Counted from the stretch's first letter, positions 24,542 to 33,286 are shown. The stretch: 36,567 bases of DNA from Zetaproteobacteria bacterium (GCA_028817975.1 JAPPOJ010000160.1:1-36567), one strand, 5' to 3'. The notes: generated from the sequence alone by a model not told the origin. Program-made: numbers and translations.

Positions 24542-25765
24542 ATGGCATGGTTTTATCGGGGGAGGTCTGATGTGTGTGTTATGCGGATATATTTAAGTAT
24601 CCTCTCGCTAGCGTGGGTGCCGATGTTGGCTTGGAGTGTTGTATTTGGATGGGTAAGCCATGACCAGGCATCGGCAGCTTCTCATCAGGCTCAAGGTATG
24701 GCGGTAGGGCGTTTGCGGGTAGGGGTGGTGTTGCCTTTTACTGGATCGCAAGCAGATTACGGTCAGGAAGTCTATACGGGTATGCAGATTGCAATGACTC
24801 AAATACGTGCAAAGGACGCAGACATGGGGCATAAGATCGAGCTTGTAAAGGCAAATGATCGTTCTTCCGTGTCAGGTGTCGATCTTGCGGTGAGTGAATT
24901 GGATAAACGTCGTGTGCAGATATACGTTGGTTCCGTTACGGAAATCAACTCCCAACAGTTGGTTAAATTGGCGGCTGAAAAGCAGAAGCCTGTGATTGTC
25001 CCTGTGGCGACCACAGTGTCTCTCAAAGATGTTTATACGAACGCTTTTATGGCGAACTATCCGCGAGCGTGGCAAGGGCGACTGCTCGCGAAGTGGGTGT
25101 CTACATCTCGACCCCAGAGTCGTGTAGGGGTGATCTATGATGCTCAGTCTCCTTTTGCTTCCCGTCTTGTGGAACAATTTGTACAAGGCTTGGGAGTGTC
25201 GGCTGCTCAGTTGGTCTTCAAAGAAGATGTCCCCGTGAAAGAACGTAAGTATGGGGAGTTAGCGAGTCTTTTGGTAGAGCGTCAGGCTGGAGTGTTACTT
25301 TATCCGAGTGAAGATGTCGATGATGTGCGGCGTATGCTTGCGGAGATAGATAAGAAAAAAGCCTCTGTACAGCTGTTGGGGGTAGATGCTTGGGGAGAGC
25401 CAGCTTTTGCACAGAAAGTGGGGGGGCGAACTCAACAGATGTCCTACTTGCTACCCTTTTCCTATCGCAATGAAGCGGACCCTGAGGTGCGCTGGTTTAC
25501 CTCTGAGTTTGTGGCGCGTCTTAAAAGATATCCTAGTGCGATAGCATACTTGGGATACGACAGTATGATGATGGCGTATTCAGCCTTTAAGCAAGCAAAT
25601 TCCGAACGTAGTTCGGAATTAAAAAGGGTTTTGCACACTTTGAGGGAAGTCCCTGGTCTTTTGGGGGCTTTTACAGTGGGTGTGCGCAGCCCCTTTCCAG
25701 AGAAAGCTGCAATGGTGGTTTCTTTGGGACCTCGTGGAGTAAGTTGGAATAAAGTGACCCCCTAG
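24542..25765 (+). CDS. periplasmic ligand-binding protein, LivJ-like (Peripla_BP_6)
   Basis: About 407 aa from ATG 24542, preferred over track start 24434 because GGGGAG stands 8 bases upstream. A long basic n-region is followed by a hydrophobic export signal (YLSILSLAWVPMLAWSVVFGW) and a likely cleavage after ASAA. The mature protein is a type I periplasmic binding fold starting LRVGVVLPFTGSQADYGQEV, with two lobes (hinge regions near VGSVTEINSQQ and LLGVDAWGEPAF). Relatives bind branched-chain or other amino acids, amides or urea. No ABC permease or ATPase of the Liv type is adjacent, so it is an orphan. The gene contains a perfect 10-bp hairpin near its 3' end. The methyltransferase follows after 15 bases. 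Confidence 0.82.
   Translation: MAWFYRGRSDVCVMRIYLSILSLAWVPMLAWSVVFGWVSHDQASAASHQAQGMAVGRLRVGVVLPFTGSQADYGQEVYTGMQIAMTQIRAKDADMGHKIELVKANDRSSVSGVDLAVSELDKRRVQIYVGSVTEINSQQLVKLAAEKQKPVIVPVATTVSLKDVYTNAFMANYPRAWQGRLLAKWVSTSRPQSRVGVIYDAQSPFASRLVEQFVQGLGVSAAQLVFKEDVPVKERKYGELASLLVERQAGVLLYPSEDVDDVRRMLAEIDKKKASVQLLGVDAWGEPAFAQKVGGRTQQMSYLLPFSYRNEADPEVRWFTSEFVARLKRYPSAIAYLGYDSMMMAYSAFKQANSERSSELKRVLHTLREVPGLLGAFTVGVRSPFPEKAAMVVSLGPRGVSWNKVTP
25598..25620 (+). repeat. perfect 10-bp inverted repeat inside the binding-protein gene
   Basis: The sequence AATTCCGAAC-GTA-GTTCGGAATT is a perfect 10-bp stem with a 3-base loop, lying in frame within codons for NSERSSEL. It is followed by an A-run on the plus strand and has no downstream T-run on either strand, so it is not an ordinary intrinsic terminator. 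Confidence 0.85.
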
Positions 25766-25780
25766 AACTTAGGAGTGAAG

Positions 25781-26935
25781 TTGCTCGTGGGCCGTGCGAA
25801 TCAAGAGTCTGTCCTCCAAACTTTTTATGATATGCATCCCTATCCTTCTTACCCTTTTGCTGCCCGTCCACGGTTTCAAGAGGGGATTTGGGCTAATCCT
25901 CGTTTTCATCTTCACCGGGCTGGTCTTAAAGCTGGAAGTCGGCCTTTAAAAGTACTCATAGGCGGAGCAGGGGCGATTCTTCCTGCAGTCATAGGTAGTT
26001 GGTTGTGTCCGAATGACGTGCTGATTGTAAATGATCTCTCGGCGAGAAGTCTGAGGCGTGCAAAATTTGCGATGCGATGGCGCCATTTGTTTCAGAATAG
26101 GTGGTTTGTGGAACCATTACAGGCGACCTTACAACGCTTTCCGCATAATTTTTTGGACCATGCGGACTTGTTCGGAGTTTTACACCACATGTCACATCCT
26201 GAAGATGTATTGGTTCCTTTGTTTGATTGCTTAAAGCCAGGCGCTACCGTTCGTGTCATGGTTTATCATCATCATGGCCGTGAGCTGGTGCGGCGTGTGC
26301 GTGACCGTGTGGCTCCTTTCTCACCTTTTGAACCGAGAGACATCATGAAGGCAAGGGCGCGTGTTAGGGCCTTGGCCGATGATAAGGACTGGCAATCTTT
26401 TTTTGCAGCGATAGGTCCGGCATGGAAAGTCTCCGATGCTGACTTTGTCGACCGTTTTATGCACCCTCTGGAACGTTACTTTTCTATTGTACAGTGGCTG
26501 GGAATCTTTCGTGAGGTTGGTTTTCACTTGACTGCGGTGATGGATCGCTAGGCCGAATTAGATGATTTGGTGAATCCTTTGTATGCTCCACCTCATGGGG
26601 AACAGCTCGACAAATATGCAGCTTTGCAGCGATTCCATGGGAATTATGAGTGCACCTTAACCAAACCGATGTCTTCTGATGAGGAGGGGAGTGTTGCTCC
26701 CGTAGAAAATTACCGAGCGGGTGATCTGCTTTATATTGCCTCTCTCAAGGTACACACGCCACCCCGTATATGGTTTGAGTTTCCTGAGACAGCCTCTCTT
26801 TCTTGTTCGGTACGTTGGAGAATTTGGTGGCAACATCTTGCGCAGGTATTTATGGGACTTCCACGCAGCGACTTGCCCCCTCTTGCGCAATCTGCAACGG
26901 ACCGTTTGTTGCGGTTGGGTGCAATTACTGTTTAG
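25781..26935 (+). pseudogene. SAM-dependent methyltransferase interrupted by an in-frame TAG
   Basis: The first 257 codons encode a class I methyltransferase: FYDMHPYPSYPF near the N terminus, motif I VLIGGAGAILPAV, acidic motif II VNDLS, and LFGVLHHMSHPEDVL as the motif IV/post region. A TAG at 26549-26551 ends this part after VMDR. The same frame then runs open for 127 codons (AELDDLVNPLYAPPHGEQL...) to a TAG at 26933. The DR-x-AELDDLxNPL junction reads as one continuous protein segment, so the upstream and downstream parts are one gene split by a nonsense codon. Start is TTG 25781 (AGGAG 5 bases upstream) or GTG 25787. Readthrough or a sequencing error are alternatives. It follows the binding-protein gene closely. 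Confidence 0.72.
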
Positions 26936-27993
26936 GTGTACCACCGAAAACGTATCTTAGCGATGCAGGTAAAGATGGCCGTGTATGCAAGAAGGAGGAG
27001 CAAAGTGGGTGCTACAGCGACCCAGTTTGCCGATTCTAACGCGATGAGGCGTGCACAGTCCACTCCGAGGGTGAGAGGAAGGTAGCTTGCGACCATATTG
27101 ATCCACTCAGGTAAATGGTCTCTTGAAAACCACACCCCGGCAAAAATCATCATAGGCAGTGTGAGAAAGTTGATGGTCCCATTGTAGGTTGCTGTATTGG
27201 AGTTACGTGCCGCGAGCAGCACTGCAATAGATGTAAAACACGCTGTTGAGATAAGCGCGCAAGTGAGGAACAGTGGGAGAGACCCTTGGATTCGAAATCC
27301 AAATATCGCCATGCCTGTAAGCAAAACGACGAAGACTTCTATCGCAAAGATAAAGATACGTCCAATGATATGTGACAGAATGTATGAGTAAGGGTTCATC
27401 GGAGTCGCAAGATAGCGCTTGAGTAGGTTTTCTCTGCGGTTGGAGACAATCGTCATGCCTGTGCCAAACATGCTTGTGGTGAACAAGCTAAAAATGAGTA
27501 GCCCTGGTATGAGAAAGTCTACATACCTTGCACCTGGAACTTCAAGCGAACGAGTCTGTGTCTTCACCGGATCTGTCCGGCCAAAGCTTGACTGGATGAC
27601 ATCGTTCACAGTTTGAAAAGCGCGGCTTCCTTCACTGAGTTCAGGGTCATAGACATAGTCGATAGAGTCCTTGTCAGTGTCTGGAACAACAAGTAGCCAG
27701 ATGTTGCCCCGTTTGAGCTGTGTATACCCTTCTTCCTGAGCGACTTCTTTGACTTTTATCCGGTTTGGGTATTCACCCAATGCATGACGGATGTTTTCGT
27801 AGAAACCATGCCGGCTGTCATTTTGGTTGATCAACCCAACAAAAACGGGCTTTTCTTGAGTGTCCGAAAGTGCAAGTCCCAGGACGCAAATCCAAATGAC
27901 AGGCATACAAACTACAAAAATCAACGCCGAAGGCTCACGACAAAATTCACGGATGCGACCTTTAACCAGCTCTATTAAACTTCGATTAATCAT
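26932..27993 (-). CDS. ABC-2 type transporter permease
   Basis: A 353-aa permease with one N-terminal helix (LIFVVCMPVIWICVLGLAL), an extracytoplasmic domain of about 150 residues, and five C-terminal helices of the ABC2_membrane type (FLIPGLLIFSLFTTSMFG, FIFAIEVFVVLLTGMAIFGF and others). The segment RRENLLKRYLATPMNPYSYI is the typical cytoplasmic loop of YhhJ/DrrB-like exporters. It partners with the ATPase encoded immediately upstream, whose stop overlaps its start by 8 bases. The substrate is unknown. Its stop overlaps the convergent methyltransferase stop by 4 bases. Confidence 0.9.
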   Translation of the reverse strand: MINRSLIELVKGRIREFCREPSALIFVVCMPVIWICVLGLALSDTQEKPVFVGLINQNDSRHGFYENIRHALGEYPNRIKVKEVAQEEGYTQLKRGNIWLLVVPDTDKDSIDYVYDPELSEGSRAFQTVNDVIQSSFGRTDPVKTQTRSLEVPGARYVDFLIPGLLIFSLFTTSMFGTGMTIVSNRRENLLKRYLATPMNPYSYILSHIIGRIFIFAIEVFVVLLTGMAIFGFRIQGSLPLFLTCALISTACFTSIAVLLAARNSNTATYNGTINFLTLPMMIFAGVWFSRDHLPEWINMVASYLPLTLGVDCARLIALESANWVAVAPTLLLLLAYTAIFTCIAKIRFRWYT

Positions 27994-28921
27994 CGCGTAA
28001 GCTTCTCCCTGTGAGGTTTAAAAAAACGTCTTCGAGTGTAAGTGATCTTAGACTTAGTTCTTCAATTTGGCAGTTATTTTTGCTGGCGCACTGCATTAAT
28101 GTTTGGATCGCTTCACTCGGCTCAATAACTCCGACTTGAATTTTTTGAAAGCCATCGGTGACTTGGGCGCTGCGGAGCCAGCTAATCTGTTCCGAGAGAA
28201 GTTGAAAATTGGTACGTGAAGTTTGGAAGGTTAGAATTGCCCTTGCATGACAGTGATTTTGGATAAGTTCTCGTACAGTACCTGCAGCAATGACTTTTCC
28301 TTGATCCATAATTACAACCCGATCTGCAAGTTTGTCCGCTTCTTCCATATAATGAGTCGTGAGAATGACAGCTACATTTTGTTTTTTTTGAGCCTCAATA
28401 CTTTGCCACAAATGCATACGAGCTTGGGGGTCGAGTCCAGTTGTCGGCTCATCTAGAAATAGGACTTTGGGAGAGTGAACTAAAGCACATGCCAGATATA
28501 CGCGTTGCTTCTGTCCTCCGGACAGGTGTTCGAGTCGAGTATGCTGTTTGCGTTGCAGTTGCATGTCCTGGATGAGCTGCTCGGTATTTGATTTTTCGGG
28601 ATAGAAGCTTGCGAAGAGTTCGATGGTCTCTCGTACCGTATATTTTTTATAGAGGTGAGTTTCTTGTAGTTGCACCCCGACATGAGCATATATCGCCCTT
28701 CTTTGGCTGCGATACTGCATGCCTAGAACTTCGATATTCCCTTGGTCAGGCTCGATAAGCCCTTCTAAGAGTTCGCAAGTCGTTGTTTTTCCAGCGCCAT
28801 TGGGTCCGAGGATCGCCACACACTCTCCGGGCATAAGCTCTAAGTCTATGTGGTCCACAGCAAGAGCGCTATTAAATTTTTTGCAGAGTCCATTTACCTT
28901 CAGAACTGGCTGAGTGCTCAT
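27986..28921 (-). CDS. ABC-2 type transporter ATP-binding protein
   Basis: A 311-aa ATPase of the DrrA/CcmA-like exporter class. Walker A is GPNGAGKTTT, the Q-loop lies in VGVQLQETHLY, the signature is LSGGQKQR, Walker B is VLFLDEPTTGLD, and the switch His is in LTTHYMEEADKLADR. A C-terminal domain of about 80 residues follows, as in DrrA-type proteins. It energises the adjacent permease. The start ATG is preceded by AGGAA at 5-6 bases. Divergent from the FAD oxidoreductase with a 275-base gap; a TATACT box lies in that gap on this strand but without a good -35. Confidence 0.93.
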   Translation of the reverse strand: MSTQPVLKVNGLCKKFNSALAVDHIDLELMPGECVAILGPNGAGKTTTCELLEGLIEPDQGNIEVLGMQYRSQRRAIYAHVGVQLQETHLYKKYTVRETIELFASFYPEKSNTEQLIQDMQLQRKQHTRLEHLSGGQKQRVYLACALVHSPKVLFLDEPTTGLDPQARMHLWQSIEAQKKQNVAVILTTHYMEEADKLADRVVIMDQGKVIAAGTVRELIQNHCHARAILTFQTSRTNFQLLSEQISWLRSAQVTDGFQKIQVGVIEPSEAIQTLMQCASKNNCQIEELSLRSLTLEDVFLNLTGRSLRDD

Positions 28922-29196
28922 AAGCGTTCCTGTACATTCTCATTTAAAATCCCTTTGTAGGGAATGGGGCCAAAATCAAGTATAACTGCTCTAGCACATC
29001 AATCTATCTGTGGATGACTCGAAAGGTGCTTCAAAAAAAGGCAACGCATGTCTCCTTGAAGGATGTTGAACTTTTTCTGAATTAAGGCGTAGATAAAAGC
29101 CCTGGTGAGGTATATACCATAAAAACAAACCATCTTCATGTTAAAAGCTGTGTTTGGGTTAAATACAGGGTGATTTCTTTGGGAGTGGGTATTTGA

Positions 29197-30543
29197 ATGG
29201 ATAAAGTGGATCAATTATCTCAGGTAGACGTCTGCGTTGTCGGGGCTGGTCTCGCCGGCGTACTCACAGCATTGCGGCTCGCGGAGGCTTGTCCTCAGCA
29301 AAAAGTAGTGATCTGGGAACAGTCTTCGAGGGTAGGGGGGCGCGCTCGTACAACACATGGCAAGGACGATTTGTCGGGAGTGGGTTTCTCCTTAGTTACG
29401 GAGGAAATGTTCGCTTTTTTAAGGCGTACTTTTCAGCCCCTTTTGGGAACAGAGGGCTTAACGGCTTCTCTGGCGGTACCGGTGAAATCTGCGATGGTGC
29501 TCCACCAGCAGAAGTTTAAGTCACTTTCGTGGTCAACTTACTTTTCGGATGTTGGCTTGCGTACGGTGAGTAGCGGTGAAGTTGCAACGATATGGCGACG
29601 GCTCGAGCAGCAAATGATGGCCTTGGAGGTTCCTCAAAGAGACGTACCGCTTGCCAAAATATGGAGTGAAAGTAAAAAACATCCTGCTTTGCGTGCTATA
29701 GAACAGTGGCTTCATCCTCTAGGCTTTAGTGGGGAGCTGCTTACTTGGAGCGTACGTGCACTTTTAGAACGGTTGGAATATAGCCGTGCTTTGAGCTGGG
29801 AGCTGAGTTGGGATCACTTGGACGTAATGCTCTCTGATCTGGAGGGAAGTATGGCAAATCTTCAGATCCTGCGTGGCACAAAGTTGATGAAGGCCATACC
29901 TGCCCAGACGTTGGGGTGGAAACTTGTAGGACCTGAACTGCAAATGGACGCACGTTATTTGGTGAATGCGACTCCCCCGGCATTGATGAGTGATTGGCTC
30001 GAAATGGAATGGCTACCTCGCCCGGTTATGCAGCAAGCGATTAAAGTGTTACCGGTCTCACTTGTTAAGCTATCGTTAGACTTACCACAGTTAGATGAAA
30101 GTTGGTCTGCAGAAGCGCCAAACTTTTGTCCGGCCACCTGGATTTTAGTGGAAAATGTTACCTTTCAGCTTGAGGGAGAAGGCAAAGTTTCGTTTAAAAC
30201 TTGGATTGACTTCGAACAAAGCTTAGATGCGCCAAGTGTTGTGAAAGCTGTGCGACGCTTGCGACGCGCGAAGGAAAAGTTGTTGCGTTCTTTAGGTCTT
30301 GTGGATCAGGGTAGTTCCGCACAAGGTCGTGAGCGTATTGCTTTAGTTCCTGTGGGTCCTGGACATCCCGCAACGTCTCTGGCCGCGAGGCTAGGGGCTT
30401 ATTTGGAGTTAGAGCAGTCTTTGCATGGCAAATATATTTCTTTTTGTGGAGATATGCTTGGGTCTTCCTTTTCTCCAGACAAAAATCTTATGACATCTGT
30501 CGTAAGGGTGTGCGATAAAGTGGGTCAGTTTTTGCGCTCGTAG
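29197..30543 (+). CDS. FAD-dependent amine oxidase / protoporphyrinogen oxidase-like protein
   Basis: A 448-aa flavoprotein. The Rossmann dinucleotide-binding motif is VCVVGAGLAGVLTALRLAE, followed by the ribose-binding Glu and the amine-oxidase signature in WEQSSRVGGRARTTHG. The C-terminal FAD segment reads FCGDMLGSSFSPDKNLMTS. The middle region is divergent and rich in Leu and Trp, so substrate cannot be assigned; protoporphyrinogen, carotenoid precursors or amines are family possibilities. It probably acts in the cytoplasm or at the membrane surface. GGGAG is about 11 bases before the ATG. folD follows 48 bases later. Confidence 0.78.
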   Translation: MDKVDQLSQVDVCVVGAGLAGVLTALRLAEACPQQKVVIWEQSSRVGGRARTTHGKDDLSGVGFSLVTEEMFAFLRRTFQPLLGTEGLTASLAVPVKSAMVLHQQKFKSLSWSTYFSDVGLRTVSSGEVATIWRRLEQQMMALEVPQRDVPLAKIWSESKKHPALRAIEQWLHPLGFSGELLTWSVRALLERLEYSRALSWELSWDHLDVMLSDLEGSMANLQILRGTKLMKAIPAQTLGWKLVGPELQMDARYLVNATPPALMSDWLEMEWLPRPVMQQAIKVLPVSLVKLSLDLPQLDESWSAEAPNFCPATWILVENVTFQLEGEGKVSFKTWIDFEQSLDAPSVVKAVRRLRRAKEKLLRSLGLVDQGSSAQGRERIALVPVGPGHPATSLAARLGAYLELEQSLHGKYISFCGDMLGSSFSPDKNLMTSVVRVCDKVGQFLRS

Positions 30544-30591
30544 AAACGTGCCATCTGATGTCGTTCTAACTCTGAAGGTGAAGGGGGATGT

Positions 30592-31446
30592 GTGGGAATT
30601 TTGATTCAAGGCAAAGAAATTGCGGCTAAGCTGACGGTGCAGTTGGCTCAACGGGTTGAAAATTACATTCTAGAAGGGAGAAAACGTCCCTCTCTGCATG
30701 TTATTTTGGTAGGAGATGACCCTGCTAGCCAGGTTTATGTAGGGCATAAGGAGAAGGCGTGCGCGCGTGTGGGGATTACCTCTTACACGCATCGTCTGGC
30801 AGCGGAAACTTCTCAGCAGGAGCTGGAAAACTTGGTGGAAAAGCTACGTTTGGACACTGATGTGGATGGTATTCTCATTCAGCTTCCCTTGCCTCAAGGT
30901 CTTGACTCTTCAAGTGCTATTGACAAGATAGGTCCTGATAAGGATGTGGATGGCCTTACCATATATAATCAAGGTGCGCTGGCTTTGGGTTCACCTTATC
31001 GTGTGCCGTGTACGCCTAAGGGTATACTTTGCTTGTTGCGTGAAGCCTGTGTCTCTTTAGAGGGCAAGCATGCTGTGGTTGTGGGGCGTAGTAAACTGGT
31101 GGGACTCCCCGTTGCACGGCTGTTATCTTTAGCCAATGCAACGGTCACTTTAGTACATTCGAAAACCAAGTGTCCACAGGAAATATGCTGTCAAGCAGAT
31201 GTCTTAGTGGTTGCAGCGGGGCAGCCAGAAATGGTGCGGTGTGATTGGATCAAAGAGGGTGCTGTTGTTATCGATGTGGGGATTCATCGTAAGGCGGATG
31301 GCTCGCTCACCGGAGATGTCGACCCTCAAGCTGCACAAAATGTGGCGCATATGTACACCCCGGTACCAGGAGGGGTGGGCCCGATGACTATTTTTTCTCT
31401 TTTGGAAAATACTGTAGAAGCCGCATATGGAGTCTCTTTTGGCTAA
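30592..31446 (+). CDS. folD: bifunctional methylenetetrahydrofolate dehydrogenase/cyclohydrolase
   Basis: A 284-aa FolD that interconverts 5,10-methylene-, 5,10-methenyl- and 10-formyl-tetrahydrofolate using NADP+. The catalytic Tyr/Lys motif is YVGHKEKAC, followed by GILIQLPLPQ, CTPKGI, the NADP-binding VVGRSKLVGLPVA and the family hallmark PGGVGPMT. The start is GTG with AAGGGGG 4-5 bases upstream. It supplies the methylene-THF used by ThyA encoded 2 kb away. The stop TAA overlaps the convergent symporter stop. Confidence 0.96.
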   Translation: MGILIQGKEIAAKLTVQLAQRVENYILEGRKRPSLHVILVGDDPASQVYVGHKEKACARVGITSYTHRLAAETSQQELENLVEKLRLDTDVDGILIQLPLPQGLDSSSAIDKIGPDKDVDGLTIYNQGALALGSPYRVPCTPKGILCLLREACVSLEGKHAVVVGRSKLVGLPVARLLSLANATVTLVHSKTKCPQEICCQADVLVVAAGQPEMVRCDWIKEGAVVIDVGIHRKADGSLTGDVDPQAAQNVAHMYTPVPGGVGPMTIFSLLENTVEAAYGVSFG

Positions 31447-32825
31447 GACTCGCTTTGGCGAATATAGTTGGCAATATATGTTGTTCCAAGTAGCAAGCCG
31501 ATCAGGTTAGGAATAGCCATCAAAGCATTAGCCAGGTCTGCGATGGCCCAAACCAAATGTAATTCCATCAGTGCAGCTGGAACCATAATGGCGACATATA
31601 GGGTGCGATAGGGAAGTACTCCTTTTGTCCCCACTAAATACTCCACGCACTTCTCGCCATAGTATGCCCACCCTAATATGGTTGAGTATGCAAAGAAAAT
31701 GAGACTCATGCTAACAAATCCAGCACCTCCAGAAAAACCTTTTTCGAACGCCGCCATTGCAAGGGGAGCGCCATTGAGGGGAAGCCCTGAGGAAGGATTT
31801 ATTTCTCCCTGCACTTGAGTAATGCAGATGACGATCCCTGTGACCATGCATACAACGAATGTGGAAAGAAAGGCTCCTGTCATGGAAATAAGCGCTTGGT
31901 CGTAGCTGGAGTTCGACTTAGCGGTTGCTGCGGCAATCGAGGACGTTCCTAGTCCAGCCTCATTCGAAAAGATCCCCCGAGAAACCCCAGCCTGTAAAGC
32001 TTGTCCGAGGGTAAAGCCTGCGGCTCCACCCGCAGCTGAACGGAGTGTAAACGCTGCATCGACAATTTGATACAGTACGGTAGGAAGCATGTCTAAATGA
32101 ACGTAAATGACCCAGCATCCGCCTACTAAGTAAGCTGCTCCCATAACGGGTACAAATACTTCGGCAATACGTCCGATAGATCGAATCCCTCCAAAGAGCA
32201 CAGCAGCTGTGAGGAGGCTTAGTAAGATGCCGCTCCAAAGTTTAGGGATGCCCATAAAAGAGAGCGCTGCATCTGTTACGGAGTGTACCTGTACCATGTT
32301 TCCTGTACCGACGGTTGCAAGCGTACCAAACAATGCGAAGGCAAAACTCAAGTAGGTTGCTCCACTCACTTTTTCCAGGTAGTACATGGGGCCACCAATG
32401 GATTCTCCTTTCTCATTTTTTTGGCGGTAATGATGGGCAAGAAAGCTTTCAGCAAACTTAATGATCATACCGATGGAGGCGATTATGCACATCCACAAGA
32501 GTGATCCTGGCCCTCCGCTTACAAGTGCGGTTGCAACCCCAGCTATGTTACCGGTGCCAATGGCAGCAGCGAGAGAAGTCATGAGCGCTTGAAAGTGGGT
32601 AAGTTCTCCGGGTCCCTGGTTTTCGGCATCACTTCGACTACGTAAGACGAGTGAGAAGGCTTTGGGGAGGAGAGTGAACTGTAGGCCCTTTAGGCACCAT
32701 GTTAGCCAAAGTCCTGTGGCAACCATGAGTAATGACAAGGGTGCTGACCATAAATAGTCTCTTAACAGCTCAATTTGTAGAGTAAGATATTCCACAGTTT
32801 TTCTTTCAAATGGTGATGCATGCAT
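31443..32825 (-). CDS. AGCS-family sodium:alanine/glycine symporter
   Basis: A membrane transporter of about 460 aa with ten or more helices. Family signatures are clear: GTGNIAGVATALVSGGPG, GGPMYYLEKVSG, NEAGLGTSSIAAATAKS and STILGWAYYGEKC. AGCS proteins (DagA/AlsT) import alanine or glycine with Na+. The start is uncertain: track TTG 32876, ATG 32825 and GTG 32795 (giving the family-like N terminus close to the first helix) are possible, none with a strong Shine-Dalgarno; ATG 32825 is used here. It is monocistronic and divergent from the glutaredoxin gene. Confidence 0.92.
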   Translation of the reverse strand: MHASPFERKTVEYLTLQIELLRDYLWSAPLSLLMVATGLWLTWCLKGLQFTLLPKAFSLVLRSRSDAENQGPGELTHFQALMTSLAAAIGTGNIAGVATALVSGGPGSLLWMCIIASIGMIIKFAESFLAHHYRQKNEKGESIGGPMYYLEKVSGATYLSFAFALFGTLATVGTGNMVQVHSVTDAALSFMGIPKLWSGILLSLLTAAVLFGGIRSIGRIAEVFVPVMGAAYLVGGCWVIYVHLDMLPTVLYQIVDAAFTLRSAAGGAAGFTLGQALQAGVSRGIFSNEAGLGTSSIAAATAKSNSSYDQALISMTGAFLSTFVVCMVTGIVICITQVQGEINPSSGLPLNGAPLAMAAFEKGFSGGAGFVSMSLIFFAYSTILGWAYYGEKCVEYLVGTKGVLPYRTLYVAIMVPAALMELHLVWAIADLANALMAIPNLIGLLLGTTYIANYIRQSES

Positions 32826-32879
32826 GAAGTCACAAGAATGTCTTCTACCAAAAGAACTTTTTTTTTGCAAGGTCAAAAC

Positions 32880-32908
32880 TTGACTTTGCCTAAACTTTTA
32901 GGTATGTT
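32880..32908 (+). promoter_or_regulatory. sigma70-type promoter of the glutaredoxin gene
   Basis: TTGACT (32880-32885) and TATGTT (32903-32908) are separated by exactly 17 bases. The palindrome GTTGGCCAAC (32906-32915) overlaps the -10 end and the expected start site, and GTCAAAACTTGAC overlaps the -35, both possible operator sites. Confidence 0.5.
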
Positions 32909-32926
32909 GGCCAACTGGCAGATTTC

Positions 32927-32954
32927 GTATTTTCCTTGTAAATAAAGAAAATAC
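32927..32954 (+). promoter_or_regulatory. leader hairpin upstream of the glutaredoxin ribosome-binding site
   Basis: GTATTTTC and GAAAATAC form a perfect 8-bp stem with a 12-base loop in the untranslated leader, ending 9 bases before the Shine-Dalgarno AAGGAG. A/T-rich, so weak thermodynamically. It could act in mRNA stability or temperature response; no T-run follows, so it is not a terminator. Confidence 0.4.
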
Positions 32955-32974
32955 TGCAAGTTAAAGGAGTGCGT

Positions 32975-33286
32975 ATGTTATCTGAAGAAGTCAAAGCAAA
33001 AATTGAATCTTGTATTCAAGACAACCGTGTGATGTTGTTTATGAAAGGTGAAAAGACGGAGCCTATGTGTGGTTTTTCCGCACAAGTCGTACAGATTTTG
33101 AACCAAGCGGGTGTAGAGTATCATACGGAGAACGTGCTTGCAGACTGGGATTTACGTGAGGGAATTAAAGAATTCTCGAACTGGCCAACGATCCCTCAAC
33201 TTTATGTTAATGGTAAGTTTTTGGGTGGATGTGACATTGTAATGGAGTTACACCGTAAGGGGGAACTGTCGGCGATGCTACCGTAG
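32975..33286 (+). CDS. grxD: monothiol glutaredoxin (Grx4/GrxD type)
   Basis: A 103-aa CGFS-type glutaredoxin, with the active site MCGFSAQV (C32) and conserved WPTIPQLYVNGKFLGGCDIV, including the cis-Pro and glutathione-binding GG-CD. These proteins bind and pass [2Fe-2S] clusters rather than reduce disulfides. ATG 32975 is preferred over track GTG 32969, since AAGGAG overlaps the latter and lies 5 bases before the former. Likely monocistronic, with its own promoter and a possible leader hairpin. Confidence 0.95.
   Translation: MLSEEVKAKIESCIQDNRVMLFMKGEKTEPMCGFSAQVVQILNQAGVEYHTENVLADWDLREGIKEFSNWPTIPQLYVNGKFLGGCDIVMELHRKGELSAMLP

Noticed and set aside
26549-26551. Genome-wide recoding of TAG (for example pyrrolysine)
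   Set aside because: TAG is the final stop of the PilZ, ccmE, phosphohexomutase, PiT, binding-protein, FAD oxidoreductase, symporter, glutaredoxin and folA genes in this window, so it works as an ordinary terminator.
26567-26935. 122-aa ORF as an independent gene
   Set aside because: It is in the same frame as the methyltransferase, the frame is open from the amber codon, and its GTG lacks a ribosome-binding site. It is the 3' part of the interrupted gene.
29109-29118. Palindrome GGTATATACC upstream of the FAD oxidoreductase
   Set aside because: Ten bases of A/T-rich symmetry with no aligned promoter boxes and no second copy noticed, so it is too weak to call an operator.
28999-29214. 71-aa minus ORF in the ABC / FAD oxidoreductase gap
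   Set aside because: No ribosome-binding site or protein-like pattern, and it overlaps the start of the oxidoreductase gene.
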